Source: Peribacillus deserti (GTDB lineage: Bacteria; Bacillota; Bacilli; Bacillales; DSM-1321). Taken from it: a DNA stretch of 64,000 bases. This document shows positions 1-8,785 of the stretch, one piece after another (position 1 is the stretch's first letter; every line of letters starts with the position of its first letter). The stretch spans positions 17,765-81,764 of the forward strand of contig NZ_PGUY01000051.1 in NCBI RefSeq assembly GCF_002863585.1, in the 5' to 3' direction. A program made the translations under genes and the position numbers. The notes under the pieces were generated by a model. The model was not told the DNA's origin and searched no databases. It worked only from the letters and a program-made list of their open reading frames with translations.

Positions 1-996
1 ATTTCGCAATACCCTGTCAAAGTCGATGACTGCATCAAACTCACCCGAATATCGGATCCAGTCATTTATGGCTTGACGCTTGTTTTCTTCGACAGAAGTG
101 ACTCCTTCATATCCGCCAAAAGGGAGCAGAGTGGCTCCGAAAATTTTGAGGTTCTCTTCATGTGTCCAGCAGATATATTGCTTTAAACCCGAAATAATTT
201 GTTCTGCTTCCACTGGCTTCGAAATCGGCTGACTTCCCGCCGAATGGATAATATCATTCACACCGTGTAAAACAACGATATATTTAACACCTGCAAGGCT
301 TAGGGCGTCCTGCCTGAAGCGTTTAATGCCAGCCATACCGTATTTCAAGGTATCCGGGCTGTCATTCAGCACTTTATTGCCGCCGATTCCCTGACGCAAT
401 ATCCCTATCTTTATTGATTCCTGCGCTAATCTTTCAACAAAACAATCCGGCCAATCCATGGCGGTGATGGAATCTCCAAAAGTAACGACAGACAAGCTTT
501 TTTCAGTCGTATACACCTCTACGTGTGATAGCAGCGGCAGCGCTTCTTCAGGATGCTCATCTTCTAACTGGATTTGAAAATCATTATTGATTCCAGCAAT
601 CGATGTAACACGGGAAGATCCCTGATAAGCTGATTCAACGGTCTCGTCTTTCTCGAAAAACATACTCACCTTTATTTCTTCCAAATCATTCGTATCCAGT
701 TCCAACGGGTCACTTAAGAGGTTTTCCTGGTGTGGATGCATAACGACTGAAGTGTTTCCTTGAAATAAAACCGGACCGCCAATCCTATCTTTTTTGACGA
801 CGTTGACTTCCGTTAAAACGACGGATTTCGTGCCGTACCGATTTGAAAATCCCAGTCTTATTTGATTTCCGCCAATGGACAGCCTGATTGCTGCACGAAT
901 GGTCTTGTTATTCAACGAAAGCGGTGATGAACTAAAGTCAACGGGACTAACGCTCCATGAGCCCGCCCAGCCGCCTGCCGCAGATTGTTTTTCCAT
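1..996 (-). CDS. SGNH/GDSL-type esterase, C-terminus beyond the window
   Basis: The reading frame is open from an ATG at 996 to the window edge, giving 332 visible codons with no stop. A strong GGAGG ribosome binding site lies just upstream. About 170 N-terminal residues of likely beta-sandwich precede the SGNH block I motif GDSIT, with the nucleophile candidate S176. The later GVND motif puts the conserved Asn near residue 247. The C-terminal Asp-x-x-His block is outside the window. The family deacetylates or deacylates saccharides and other esters. No signal peptide is visible, so it is probably cytoplasmic. It is the last visible gene of the sugar ABC transporter operon, which suggests (inference) a role in removing acetyl groups from imported oligosaccharides. 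Other SGNH ester substrates remain possible. Confidence 0.85.
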   Translation of the reverse strand, partial: MEKQSAAGGWAGSWSVSPVDFSSSPLSLNNKTIRAAIRLSIGGNQIRLGFSNRYGTKSVVLTEVNVVKKDRIGGPVLFQGNTSVVMHPHQENLLSDPLELDTNDLEEIKVSMFFEKDETVESAYQGSSRVTSIAGINNDFQIQLEDEHPEEALPLLSHVEVYTTEKSLSVVTFGDSITAMDWPDCFVERLAQESIKIGILRQGIGGNKVLNDSPDTLKYGMAGIKRFRQDALSLAGVKYIVVLHGVNDIIHSAGSQPISKPVEAEQIISGLKQYICWTHEENLKIFGATLLPFGGYEGVTSVEENKRQAINDWIRYSGEFDAVIDFDRVLRN

Positions 997-1027
997 ATTA
1001 AGTCCTCCATAAAAACTTATGAAACTA

Positions 1028-1621
1028 TCATATCTTCCGTAATATAAACCTTACACACATCGCAAAAATACCAGGTGCAAAGAATAAGAAAAAGAGAAAG
1101 TTTATATCTGCGACATACGTGATAGCCACCATAATGATGATTAATAGAATGGATCTAAAAAATCTTTTGACCATTAAATAGAAACCGTACATAACAGCTT
1201 GTTTCACCGTTACATTCTTTGTTACAAGAATCCAAGAAATATAGGAAAAAAACAGAACACCTAGTAAAAGTAAATAAAGACAGCCGAATTTAATGATCGA
1301 TGCATAGTAATTATTGAATGTTTTAGGAAAGGGGAGGATGATAAAGGCATAGACATATATAATAAGAAGAAACGCAACCAGGGAGAGCTTTTTATACGAA
1401 TATTTAGTGCTGTTTTCACGGAAAAGTTCCCTGACAGGTTTCCCGCTTCCTTCAAAAAGTTCATTTACAGTCTCAAGCAGAGTGCAAAAAGACTTGGCTG
1501 CACCAAACACTACAAAATTCCTGATCAGATATTCCCAAAATAGCAGACTGGCTTTAACGAGACCATATGCGATATCCATTATTCCATGAAAACGGCTATC
1601 TATAAATTTGCTTTTATTCAT
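1028..1621 (-). CDS. YesL-like DUF624 membrane protein
   Basis: This is a membrane protein of about 197 residues with four to five hydrophobic segments and a basic C-terminus. It resembles the DUF624/YesL family, which is often encoded with carbohydrate ABC transporters and whose biochemical role is unknown. I chose the ATG at 1621 (protein begins MNKSKF) because AAGAAGGTG lies at good spacing before it. An in-frame ATG at 1669 would start inside the terminator hairpin of the preceding gene and has no ribosome binding site. It lies between the solute-binding protein gene and the SGNH esterase gene on the same strand, so it is probably the fourth gene of the operon. Confidence 0.8.
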   Translation of the reverse strand: MNKSKFIDSRFHGIMDIAYGLVKASLLFWEYLIRNFVVFGAAKSFCTLLETVNELFEGSGKPVRELFRENSTKYSYKKLSLVAFLLIIYVYAFIILPFPKTFNNYYASIIKFGCLYLLLLGVLFFSYISWILVTKNVTVKQAVMYGFYLMVKRFFRSILLIIIMVAITYVADINFLFFLFFAPGIFAMCVRFILRKI

Positions 1622-1638
1622 TCCATTCACCTTCTTGG

Positions 1639-1675
1639 AAAAAGGGTACTTGCCGCCATTGGCCGACAAGTACCC
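1639..1675 (-). terminator. Intra-operon terminator after the binding-protein gene
   Basis: Nine-base arms GGGTACTTG and CAAGTACCC (1644-1652 and 1667-1675) form a hairpin followed on the minus strand by five T. It lies between the solute-binding protein gene and the DUF624 gene. It probably lowers expression of the two distal genes relative to the abundant binding protein, a common arrangement in ABC importer operons. Confidence 0.8.
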
Positions 1676-1683
1676 CTCCCATA

Positions 1684-2961
1684 TTATTTCAAGTTGTATT
1701 CTTTGCGAATCTGGTCGGCTATTTTCTTCAGCTGTTTCTCTGTGTCTTTGCCGCCTTTTAAGTTGATATTGTCAATGACCGGCTGAATTTTGTTAGCAAT
1801 CTCAGCATATTCAGGGATGTATGGTGCATTCATGACCGTTTTACCATTTGCTAAGGAAGCTGCTAAAGATTTAGCGTTTTCTGGTGCGTTTTTCATCGTT
1901 TCAATTTTATCAGAGTTACGTTTTACTACAGGAACGGCAGAGATTGTATCGATCTGCATATCCTGGCCTTTACCAGAAGATAAGAAGGTTAGAAGTTTGA
2001 AAGCTTCTTCCGGATGTTTAGTGCCTTTACCGATTCCGATTGGAAGGTATGCAGCAGCGGAAACATTTCCTGCTTTTCCTGCCGGAAGAGGAACAACATC
2101 CCATTTGAACTTGGCATTTTTAGCGGTATCCGCCCAATCCCAAGGTCCCATCATTTTCATTGCTGCCTGGCCGGCAAGGAACATATTTGATAAACCTTGT
2201 GACTGCGCAGAAGTAGGCTGTACATGGTGTTTGTTAATGAGATCTGAACCGAATTGGATCGCTTCAATGGATTCTGGAGAGTCAACAATTACGCTATTTC
2301 CATCCTGGCTGACGAAACCGCCGCCATTTTCTACTAACAATTCATTTGTATAGAAGTTTTCCATACCAAATTGAACAGTCTTGCCATTTTTCTGCTTAGT
2401 TAATTTTTTAGCTGCAGCCAGGAAGTCATCCCAAGTCCAGTCATCTTTTGGATAAGGAACACCTGCTGCATCAAACATATCTTTGTTATATCCTAATTGG
2501 AAAGTAGAAGCATCGCGGATCAACGCATATTGCTTTCCTTTTACCTGCCCTAGTTCAAGAACGTTTGGCATATAAGCATCTTTATCAATTTTCTTATCAG
2601 AAAGATCCATCAATACGTTTTTGCCAACAAACTGTCCGAATGCAGCAGGCTGAATCCATACTAGGTCAGGCTGATCTCCGCCGGCAGACATCGTCAAGAA
2701 TTTATCATTGAATTTATCATATGGAGCATATACTTGCTTCACTTTAATTCCAGGGTTTTCCTTTTCAAAAGCCTTGAAAATCTCCCCTTCTAATTTTGTT
2801 CCTTCAGGATTGTTATTCCATACCAGGATACGCAGTGTCACATCCTTGGAACCGCCGCCTCCCGCAGAATCAGAGCTTGACCCTGAACAGCCTGTCATGA
2901 AAGCAGAGAGAACTAGAATTAAAGATAAAACTAAAATTCCTAAGCCTTTTTTCTTTCCCAT
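1684..2961 (-). CDS. Sugar ABC transporter substrate-binding lipoprotein
   Basis: This 425-residue family 1 extracellular solute-binding protein is of the MalE/MsmE type. The N-terminus has a KKK stretch, a hydrophobic segment and a lipobox ending in MTGC with Cys25, so it is anchored on the outer face of the membrane. A Ser/Gly-rich linker follows, then the binding fold. It captures an oligosaccharide and delivers it to the two permeases encoded upstream in the same operon. The neighbouring alpha-galactosidase suggests raffinose-type or galactosyl-manno-oligosaccharides as ligand (inference). GGGGGG-type ribosome binding site present. Confidence 0.92.
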   Translation of the reverse strand: MGKKKGLGILVLSLILVLSAFMTGCSGSSSDSAGGGGSKDVTLRILVWNNNPEGTKLEGEIFKAFEKENPGIKVKQVYAPYDKFNDKFLTMSAGGDQPDLVWIQPAAFGQFVGKNVLMDLSDKKIDKDAYMPNVLELGQVKGKQYALIRDASTFQLGYNKDMFDAAGVPYPKDDWTWDDFLAAAKKLTKQKNGKTVQFGMENFYTNELLVENGGGFVSQDGNSVIVDSPESIEAIQFGSDLINKHHVQPTSAQSQGLSNMFLAGQAAMKMMGPWDWADTAKNAKFKWDVVPLPAGKAGNVSAAAYLPIGIGKGTKHPEEAFKLLTFLSSGKGQDMQIDTISAVPVVKRNSDKIETMKNAPENAKSLAASLANGKTVMNAPYIPEYAEIANKIQPVIDNINLKGGKDTEKQLKKIADQIRKEYNLK

Positions 2962-3055
2962 TAAATAGTTACCCCCCAGGTAATATAGTTTAAAAATATT
3001 TCAAATGGATAAATATCAATGTATGTATCCATTCAGAAACCTGCATTAGATAAAA

Positions 3056-3943
3056 TTACCCTTTTCCTCCTGTTGTCGCGATTCCCTGGACAAAGTATTT
3101 TTGCCCTACGAAGAATAGAATGATCAACGGCAGGATGATCAGTACACTTGCAGCCATCATTGGGCCCCACTCGATTAGTAATGCACCCTTAAACTGCAGG
3201 ATTCCAAGAGCAAGTGTATATTTGGCATCATCATTTAAATAGATCAGCGGATAGAGGAAATCATTCCAAGTCCACATAAAGCTTAAAAGTGCTACTGTTA
3301 TAACGGATGGCACGGACAGCGGCAGGACGATTCTCCAAAAGATGCCGAATGTGCCGCATCCATCTAGATACGCAGATTCTTCTAGCTCTTTTGGTATGGT
3401 CTTAAAGAACTGGCGCAGCAAGAAAATGAAGTAAGCGCTGCCAAAGAAAGATGGAACTATTAATGGTAGAAAGGTATTGATCCAGCCAAGTTTTGAGAAG
3501 ATCATATATACCGGAATCATCGTTACCTGCGGAGGAAGCATCATCGTTCCTAAGAGGATTACGAACCAGAAGTTTCTCCCTTTCCCTTTGATCCTGGCAA
3601 ATCCGTACGCTACCACTGTAGAAGAAAGAACCGTACCCAGCACCACAAAGAACGAGACAATAATAGAGTTCAGATAATACTTACCGAAACTAACGATTGT
3701 AAATACATCTTTATAATTCGCAAAATCCCATACTTTTGGAATTAACGTGGGCGGAAATGTCATCGCCTCGTTTTCCGGCTTCAAGGAAGTTCCTATCAAC
3801 CATAAAAATGGAAAGATGAAAACTGCGGATAAAACAATCAGCAGCGTATATGTAGAGATTCTCTCAATACGTTTTCCTACTTTTATACTGCGATTCTTCT
3901 TTTGCTTTACTGACGATGCTGCTTTTACCTCTGCGATTTCCAT
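3056..3943 (-). CDS. Carbohydrate ABC transporter permease, MalG/MsmG type
   Basis: This 295-residue inner-membrane permease has six predicted transmembrane segments and a charged N-terminal extension of about 30 residues. The cytoplasmic EAA loop that contacts the ATPase reads EESAYLDGCGTFGIFWRIVL, the hallmark of the MalFG family. It pairs with the permease encoded immediately upstream. No ATPase gene is present in the cluster, so the complex probably uses a shared MsmX-type ATPase encoded elsewhere, as known for several B. subtilis importers. Confidence 0.93.
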   Translation of the reverse strand: MEIAEVKAASSVKQKKNRSIKVGKRIERISTYTLLIVLSAVFIFPFLWLIGTSLKPENEAMTFPPTLIPKVWDFANYKDVFTIVSFGKYYLNSIIVSFFVVLGTVLSSTVVAYGFARIKGKGRNFWFVILLGTMMLPPQVTMIPVYMIFSKLGWINTFLPLIVPSFFGSAYFIFLLRQFFKTIPKELEESAYLDGCGTFGIFWRIVLPLSVPSVITVALLSFMWTWNDFLYPLIYLNDDAKYTLALGILQFKGALLIEWGPMMAASVLIILPLIILFFVGQKYFVQGIATTGGKG

Positions 3944-3963
3944 GCTCGTCCTCCTCCTTTCTC

Positions 3964-4848
3964 TTATTCATCGTATTCGTAGTAAACTTTTCTTCCGAAT
4001 ACTTTAAATTGAATTAAAGTAAAGATTAAGATAATGATAAATAGGATCCAGGCTAATGCTGAAGCGTAACCCATCTTAAAGAATTTAAATGCGTCCTGGT
4101 ATAAGTAGAATACATAAAATAGAGATTTATAGTTCGGTCCGCCATTGCCGCTTGAGACAACATATGCCTGGGTAAAGATCTGAAAAGAACCGATAAGCCC
4201 CATAATTAAGTTGAAGAAGATTACATTAGATGTCATTGGAACAGTGATATGCCAGAACTTTTTGAACCTTCCAGCCCCATCTAATTCAGCGGCTTCATAC
4301 AATGATGCAGGCACACTCTGCAGTCCGGCTAAATAAATGACCATACCCCCGCCGGCTCCCCAAAGACTCATAATAATCAGGGAAGGTTTAACCATTTCTT
4401 CACTCAGCAGCCAGTTGGATGTTGGAAGATGGAAAAAGTCCAGGATGGCATTCGCTATTCCAAAATCTGGCTGGAAGATAATGATCCAGAGCAAGGAGCT
4501 TGCAACTGTAGGCACTAAGGACGGCAAGTAAAAGATGGTTCTGAAAACTCCCATGAATTTTACATTTGCATTCAATAGGACTGCAAGCATATAACCCACT
4601 ACCAGACCAAGCGGTACACCAAAAATGGTGTAAAAGATCGTATTCCATAATGACTGCCAGAACAACGGATCTTCTGTAAACAATTTTTTATAGTTTTCTA
4701 ATCCTACCCAATTTGCTGTGCCCAGTCCTGAAAAATCTGTGAAAGACATATACAAAGAGTAAATCATGGGTCCAGCTGTAAAGATAAAGAACCCAATTAA
4801 CCACGGTAAAATGAACATATAAAACAGAAATGTTCTAGATTTATTCAT
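3964..4848 (-). CDS. Carbohydrate ABC transporter permease, MalF/MsmF type
   Basis: This 294-residue permease has six predicted membrane segments. Its EAA loop reads YEAAELDGAGRFKKFWHITV. It is the first gene of the operon that runs leftward through the second permease, the binding protein, the DUF624 protein and the SGNH esterase. Its start lies about 650 bp from the divergent alpha-galactosidase gene, with a LacI-type palindrome between them, so both units are probably controlled together. Confidence 0.93.
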   Translation of the reverse strand: MNKSRTFLFYMFILPWLIGFFIFTAGPMIYSLYMSFTDFSGLGTANWVGLENYKKLFTEDPLFWQSLWNTIFYTIFGVPLGLVVGYMLAVLLNANVKFMGVFRTIFYLPSLVPTVASSLLWIIIFQPDFGIANAILDFFHLPTSNWLLSEEMVKPSLIIMSLWGAGGGMVIYLAGLQSVPASLYEAAELDGAGRFKKFWHITVPMTSNVIFFNLIMGLIGSFQIFTQAYVVSSGNGGPNYKSLFYVFYLYQDAFKFFKMGYASALAWILFIIILIFTLIQFKVFGRKVYYEYDE

Positions 4849-5042
4849 CTGCCTCCCCGCCTTCCCTGCTAGATAAACAAATAGTTCCTATATCATGAAT
4901 ACTGTACTGTAACCCTTTTCAATTCCCTCTAAATACAAACACCTCCAGCGTTTATATTATTAAGTTAAGATATTATTAAATTAGTTAATTGAAAGCTTCC
5001 TTATCCTAAGGAGAATATGTATGGAACATCTCAGAATATTTA

Positions 5043-5056
5043 TGAAAGCCTTTTCA
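5043..5056. promoter_or_regulatory. Degenerate cre-like site
   Basis: TGAAAGCCTTTTCA differs from the ideal CcpA site TGAAAGCGTTTTCA by one base, the central CG being CC. It lies in the divergent region between the ABC operon and the alpha-galactosidase gene. The lost central CG makes it a weak candidate for carbon catabolite repression. Confidence 0.35.
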
Positions 5057-5161
5057 ATTACACTTTAATCTTAACTCCATTTTTTTGCTTTGGCAATAAA
5101 AATTTAGGTTAAGTAATTAAAAATTCACTAAAATTGTAAACTATTTTTACTTAACAAAAGT

Positions 5162-5173
5162 AGTAACGTTACT
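5162..5173. promoter_or_regulatory. LacI-family operator between the divergent sugar operons
   Basis: AGTAACGTTACT is a perfect 12-bp palindrome with central CG, the typical shape of a LacI/GalR-family operator. It lies in the 647-bp region (4849-5495) between the ABC permease operon and the alpha-galactosidase gene. The LacI regulator encoded at 8786-9793 is the obvious candidate to bind it. The rest of this intergenic region is AT-rich, and I could not place convincing -10/-35 boxes for either direction. Confidence 0.65.
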
Positions 5174-5495
5174 TAATAAAATGATTATATATTCAAACTT
5201 TTCTAAATGTCTATACTTATTTTCTCTATTTATCCTAATTGCAATGTGTTTTTCTATTCGTTCACATGAGTGAATTCACCTATACCTCTTCCTGCATGAA
5301 GGAATAACAAACTTTTCACTTCCCTTAGGCAACTTCCTCCCACTTATCCGAAAGTAAAACATTAACTTGTTTTAATTTATCGATTACTTAATTATATCTT
5401 GTAAAGAATTCGTCATCTTGCTACAATTTAAAGTGAAATTAACTGTAAGGGCTTTCAATTGCAAGTCATATTATATGTATACGAGGTGAGTTCAT

Positions 5496-7724
5496 TTGAC
5501 CATTAAAGTTAATAAAGAAACTAATGAGTTTCACTTGTTTAATGAAAAGATCAGCTATATTTTCAGAGTGCTGGAAAAAAGCAGTCAGCTTGAACATTTA
5601 TATTATGGAAAGAGGATTAAACACCGAGACTCATTTAAACACTTAATTGAACGTGAAATCAGGCCTTCCTGCAATTTGTTTGAAGGCGACCACACTTCTT
5701 CACTGGAGCACATTAAACAAGAGTACCCGAGCTTCGGCACTACGGATTATCGTTACCCTGCCCACATGATTTCTGATCAGAAAGGCAGCAAGGTGAGTAA
5801 TTTTCAATTCCATTCATACGAACTCTTTACTGGAAAACCGGGACTTCCAAACCTGCCGGCCGTATATGTGGAGGATGACTCTGAAGCTGATACTTTAGAA
5901 ATTACCTTAAGGGATGAAGTGCTTCGAAGCAGATTAATCCTAAGCTATACCATCTATGGGAATCGGAATGTTATCTGCCGGAATGCGAAATTTATCAATG
6001 AGGGCGATGATTCTTTTCATATAGAGAATGCTATGAGCATGAGCGTAGATTTCCCTGATGATCAGTTCGAAATGCTTCATCTTAACGGAGCCTGGGCACG
6101 CGAAACACAGGTTGAAGTCCAGAAGCTGTCTAAAGGGATCCAATCCATTTACAGCGCAAGAGGTGCAAGCAGCCATGCCCATAATCCATTTCTGGCTCTA
6201 AAAAGACCTGACGCAACGGAACATACAGGAGAAGTTTTTGGCTTCAGCCTTGTGTACAGCGGTAACTTTTTAGGCCAGGTAGAAGTCGATCCTTACGATG
6301 TGACGCGTGTATTGATGGGGATCAACCCCTTCCAATTTAAATGGAAGCTGAATCCGGGAGAATCGTTCCAAACACCAGAATGTGTTATGGTGTATTCTGA
6401 TCAAGGGTTAAACGGAATGAGCCAGACATATCATCAGTTGTACCGGTCCCGCCTTGTGCGTGGATCTTGGCGTGATAAAGTCCGCCCCATCTTAATTAAT
6501 AACTGGGAAGCTACATATTTTAATTTTAATGAAGAAAAGATTTTGACCATTGCGAGGTCAGCCAAAGAATTGGGAATCGAATTGTTCGTCCTGGACGATG
6601 GGTGGTTCGGGGAACGGCATGACGACACAAACTCGTTAGGTGACTGGTTCGAAAATAAGGAAAAACTTCCTAATGGGATCAAAGGCTTGTCTGAAAAAAT
6701 TGAACAGATAGGCATGAGATTCGGCCTCTGGTTTGAGCCTGAAATGGTCTGTAAGGATACCCAATTATTCAAAGAGCACCCGGATTGGATACTTGCAGTT
6801 CCTGACCGCCGTGCTTCCCATGGCCGGAATCAATTTATCCTGGATTTCTCCCGTGAAGAAGTAGTCGATCATATCTTTACTTTAATGGATCATGTTATTT
6901 CCACTTCCAAAATATCCTATATCAAATGGGATATGAACCGATACATGACAGAAACCTATTCGAGAAGCCTTGAGCCTGACCGCCAGGGTGAAGCAGCACA
7001 TCGTTATATATTAGGAGTATACAGGCTTTATGAAAGATTAATAGAAAAATATCCAGAGATTCTTTTTGAATCCTGTGCGGGAGGCGGCGCCCGTTTTGAT
7101 CCAGGCATGCTCTACTATGCTCCACAGGCGTGGGCCAGTGATAACACAGACGCAGCGGAAAGGCTGAAAATTCAGTACGGTACTTCCATGGTTTATCCAT
7201 TAAGTTCCATCGGAAGCCATGTTTCAGCAGTTCCAAACCATCAGGTAGGAAGAATCACACCTTTTGAGACGAGAGCGAACGTTGCATACTTTGGTACATT
7301 TGGATATGAACTTGATATCACTAAATTAAGTGACGAAGAAAAGGCAAAAATTAAAGAGCAGACATCATTTTTCAAAGAAAAAAGAAAACTCATCCGAAAG
7401 GGAGCGTTTTACCGTCTGTTGAATCCTTTTGTATCCAATGAAGTTTCCTGGATGGTCGTATCGGAAGATAAAACAGAAGCGCTTGTAGGGTATTATAAGG
7501 TTTTAGCAAAACCTAATGATAAATATTACCGCCTTAAGTTAACAGGACTGGATCCAGATAAGCTCTATGCCATACAAGGGCAGGAGACAACACACTACGG
7601 TGATGAATTGATGAATGTCGGAATCGTCCTCGCAGAAGATTTTACCGATAGGGCCTCTGAGTATTGGCAGAGGGAAAAACCAAGGGATTTTTCTTCTAAA
7701 CTATTTGTTTTACAGGAAGTATAA
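5496..7724 (+). CDS. GH36 alpha-galactosidase
   Basis: This 742-residue protein matches family GH36 alpha-galactosidases of about 730 residues, such as the AgaA type of Geobacillus. It hydrolyses terminal alpha-1,6-galactose from raffinose, stachyose or galactosyl-mannans. The nucleophile is D479 in KWDMNR and the acid/base is D549 in WASDNTD. The DDGWFG motif of the (beta/alpha)8 barrel is also visible. There is no signal peptide, so it acts on imported sugars in the cytoplasm. The start is TTG at 5496, chosen because GAGGTGA sits six bases before it. The ROK kinase gene follows 39 bp downstream. Confidence 0.95.
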   Translation: MTIKVNKETNEFHLFNEKISYIFRVLEKSSQLEHLYYGKRIKHRDSFKHLIEREIRPSCNLFEGDHTSSLEHIKQEYPSFGTTDYRYPAHMISDQKGSKVSNFQFHSYELFTGKPGLPNLPAVYVEDDSEADTLEITLRDEVLRSRLILSYTIYGNRNVICRNAKFINEGDDSFHIENAMSMSVDFPDDQFEMLHLNGAWARETQVEVQKLSKGIQSIYSARGASSHAHNPFLALKRPDATEHTGEVFGFSLVYSGNFLGQVEVDPYDVTRVLMGINPFQFKWKLNPGESFQTPECVMVYSDQGLNGMSQTYHQLYRSRLVRGSWRDKVRPILINNWEATYFNFNEEKILTIARSAKELGIELFVLDDGWFGERHDDTNSLGDWFENKEKLPNGIKGLSEKIEQIGMRFGLWFEPEMVCKDTQLFKEHPDWILAVPDRRASHGRNQFILDFSREEVVDHIFTLMDHVISTSKISYIKWDMNRYMTETYSRSLEPDRQGEAAHRYILGVYRLYERLIEKYPEILFESCAGGGARFDPGMLYYAPQAWASDNTDAAERLKIQYGTSMVYPLSSIGSHVSAVPNHQVGRITPFETRANVAYFGTFGYELDITKLSDEEKAKIKEQTSFFKEKRKLIRKGAFYRLLNPFVSNEVSWMVVSEDKTEALVGYYKVLAKPNDKYYRLKLTGLDPDKLYAIQGQETTHYGDELMNVGIVLAEDFTDRASEYWQREKPRDFSSKLFVLQEV

Positions 7725-7763
7725 GAAACAACTTACGAGATTAATCATTCAAGGAGGCTGCTT

Positions 7764-8690
7764 ATGAAAAGTTATATGGTATTTGATGTCGGAGGCAGTA
7801 AGGTTAAATATGCAGTGATAAACGAAAATGGCGATTTCCTTTTTAAGGGGGATTATCCTTCATCACGGAATAATTTTGAACAATTCCGGGAAGATATACT
7901 AGAAATCACAATGAAAAATAAAAAACCGTTTCATATAGCGGGCATAGCGTTCAGCTGTCCCGGCGGAGTAGACAGTGAGGTGGGGATTATCGGTGGAGCA
8001 AGCGCCCTCCCCTGCATTCACGGCCCCAATTTCAAGGAAATTTTCAGTCAAGCAGCAGGGCTGCCCGTTGAAATTGAAAACGATGCCAACTGTGCTGCAT
8101 TGGGAGAGGTATGGAAAGGTGCAGCCAGCGAAAACCAGAATGTCATGTTTACCGTGATCGGTACTGGAATTGGCGGGGCTGTTATCAAAGACCGCAAAAT
8201 CCATAAAGGTGCAAACCTGCACGGCGGAGAAATTGGTTATATGGTCTTGAATGTTTTGGATGAAGAGGGTCATTATACGTTCAAGACATGGAGCGAATTA
8301 GCATCTACTGGGTCCCTTGTCCGGAAAGTAGCTAAAATGAAAGGTATACAGCAGCATGAATTAGACGGAAAAAAAATATTTAATGCAGCTGAAACAGGTG
8401 ATGAGGATTGCAAAAAAGCTATTGATGATTTTTATTTATCGCTGGCCCAGGGGATTTTCAATATCCAATATGTATACGATCCAGAAAAAATTATCTTGGG
8501 CGGTGCCATCAGCAGCCGTGAAGATTTAATTGATGAAATTTATAAGAAGCTGGATATTATACTAAGCTCGGTAAGAATTGCAAAAGTGCGTCCGGTCATT
8601 GAATCCTGCCAATATAAGAACGATGCAAACCTCCTAGGTGCTTTGTATCATTTCCTTCAGCGCCAGGCCAGCTATGTTCCTAATATCTAA
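7764..8690 (+). CDS. ROK-family sugar kinase without the zinc-cysteine motif
   Basis: This 308-residue ROK (repressor, ORF, kinase) protein begins with the phosphate motif FDVGGSK. It has the NDANCAALGE sugar-binding block and the GTGIGG adenosine motif. No helix-turn-helix is present, so it is a kinase rather than a repressor. The usual zinc site CxCGxxGC after the conserved GGEIG segment is absent, which is known in a subgroup of ROK kinases that includes beta-glucoside kinases. It probably phosphorylates a hexose or disaccharide released or imported by this cluster. The exact sugar is unknown. It forms an operon with the alpha-galactosidase. Confidence 0.87.
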   Translation: MKSYMVFDVGGSKVKYAVINENGDFLFKGDYPSSRNNFEQFREDILEITMKNKKPFHIAGIAFSCPGGVDSEVGIIGGASALPCIHGPNFKEIFSQAAGLPVEIENDANCAALGEVWKGAASENQNVMFTVIGTGIGGAVIKDRKIHKGANLHGGEIGYMVLNVLDEEGHYTFKTWSELASTGSLVRKVAKMKGIQQHELDGKKIFNAAETGDEDCKKAIDDFYLSLAQGIFNIQYVYDPEKIILGGAISSREDLIDEIYKKLDIILSSVRIAKVRPVIESCQYKNDANLLGALYHFLQRQASYVPNI

Positions 8691-8728
8691 TATCAGACAA
8701 AGGCAAAAATCAACTGCCTTGTTACTGG

Positions 8729-8756
8729 GCTGCCGGAATCCTCGGCAGCTTTTTTA
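8729..8756 (+). terminator. Terminator after the ROK kinase gene
   Basis: GCTGCCG and CGGCAGC arms with a seven-base loop are followed by seven T. It closes the alpha-galactosidase/ROK operon, opposite the convergent LacI gene. Confidence 0.9.
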
Positions 8757-8763
8757 GCATTAC

Positions 8764-8785
8764 TAAAAGGCAGCCAGAGGCTGCC
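8764..8785 (-). terminator. Terminator after the LacI-family gene
   Basis: On the minus strand the arms GGCAGCC and GGCTGCC enclose a three-base loop and are followed by TTTT, directly after the stop codon of the regulator gene. Confidence 0.85.
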
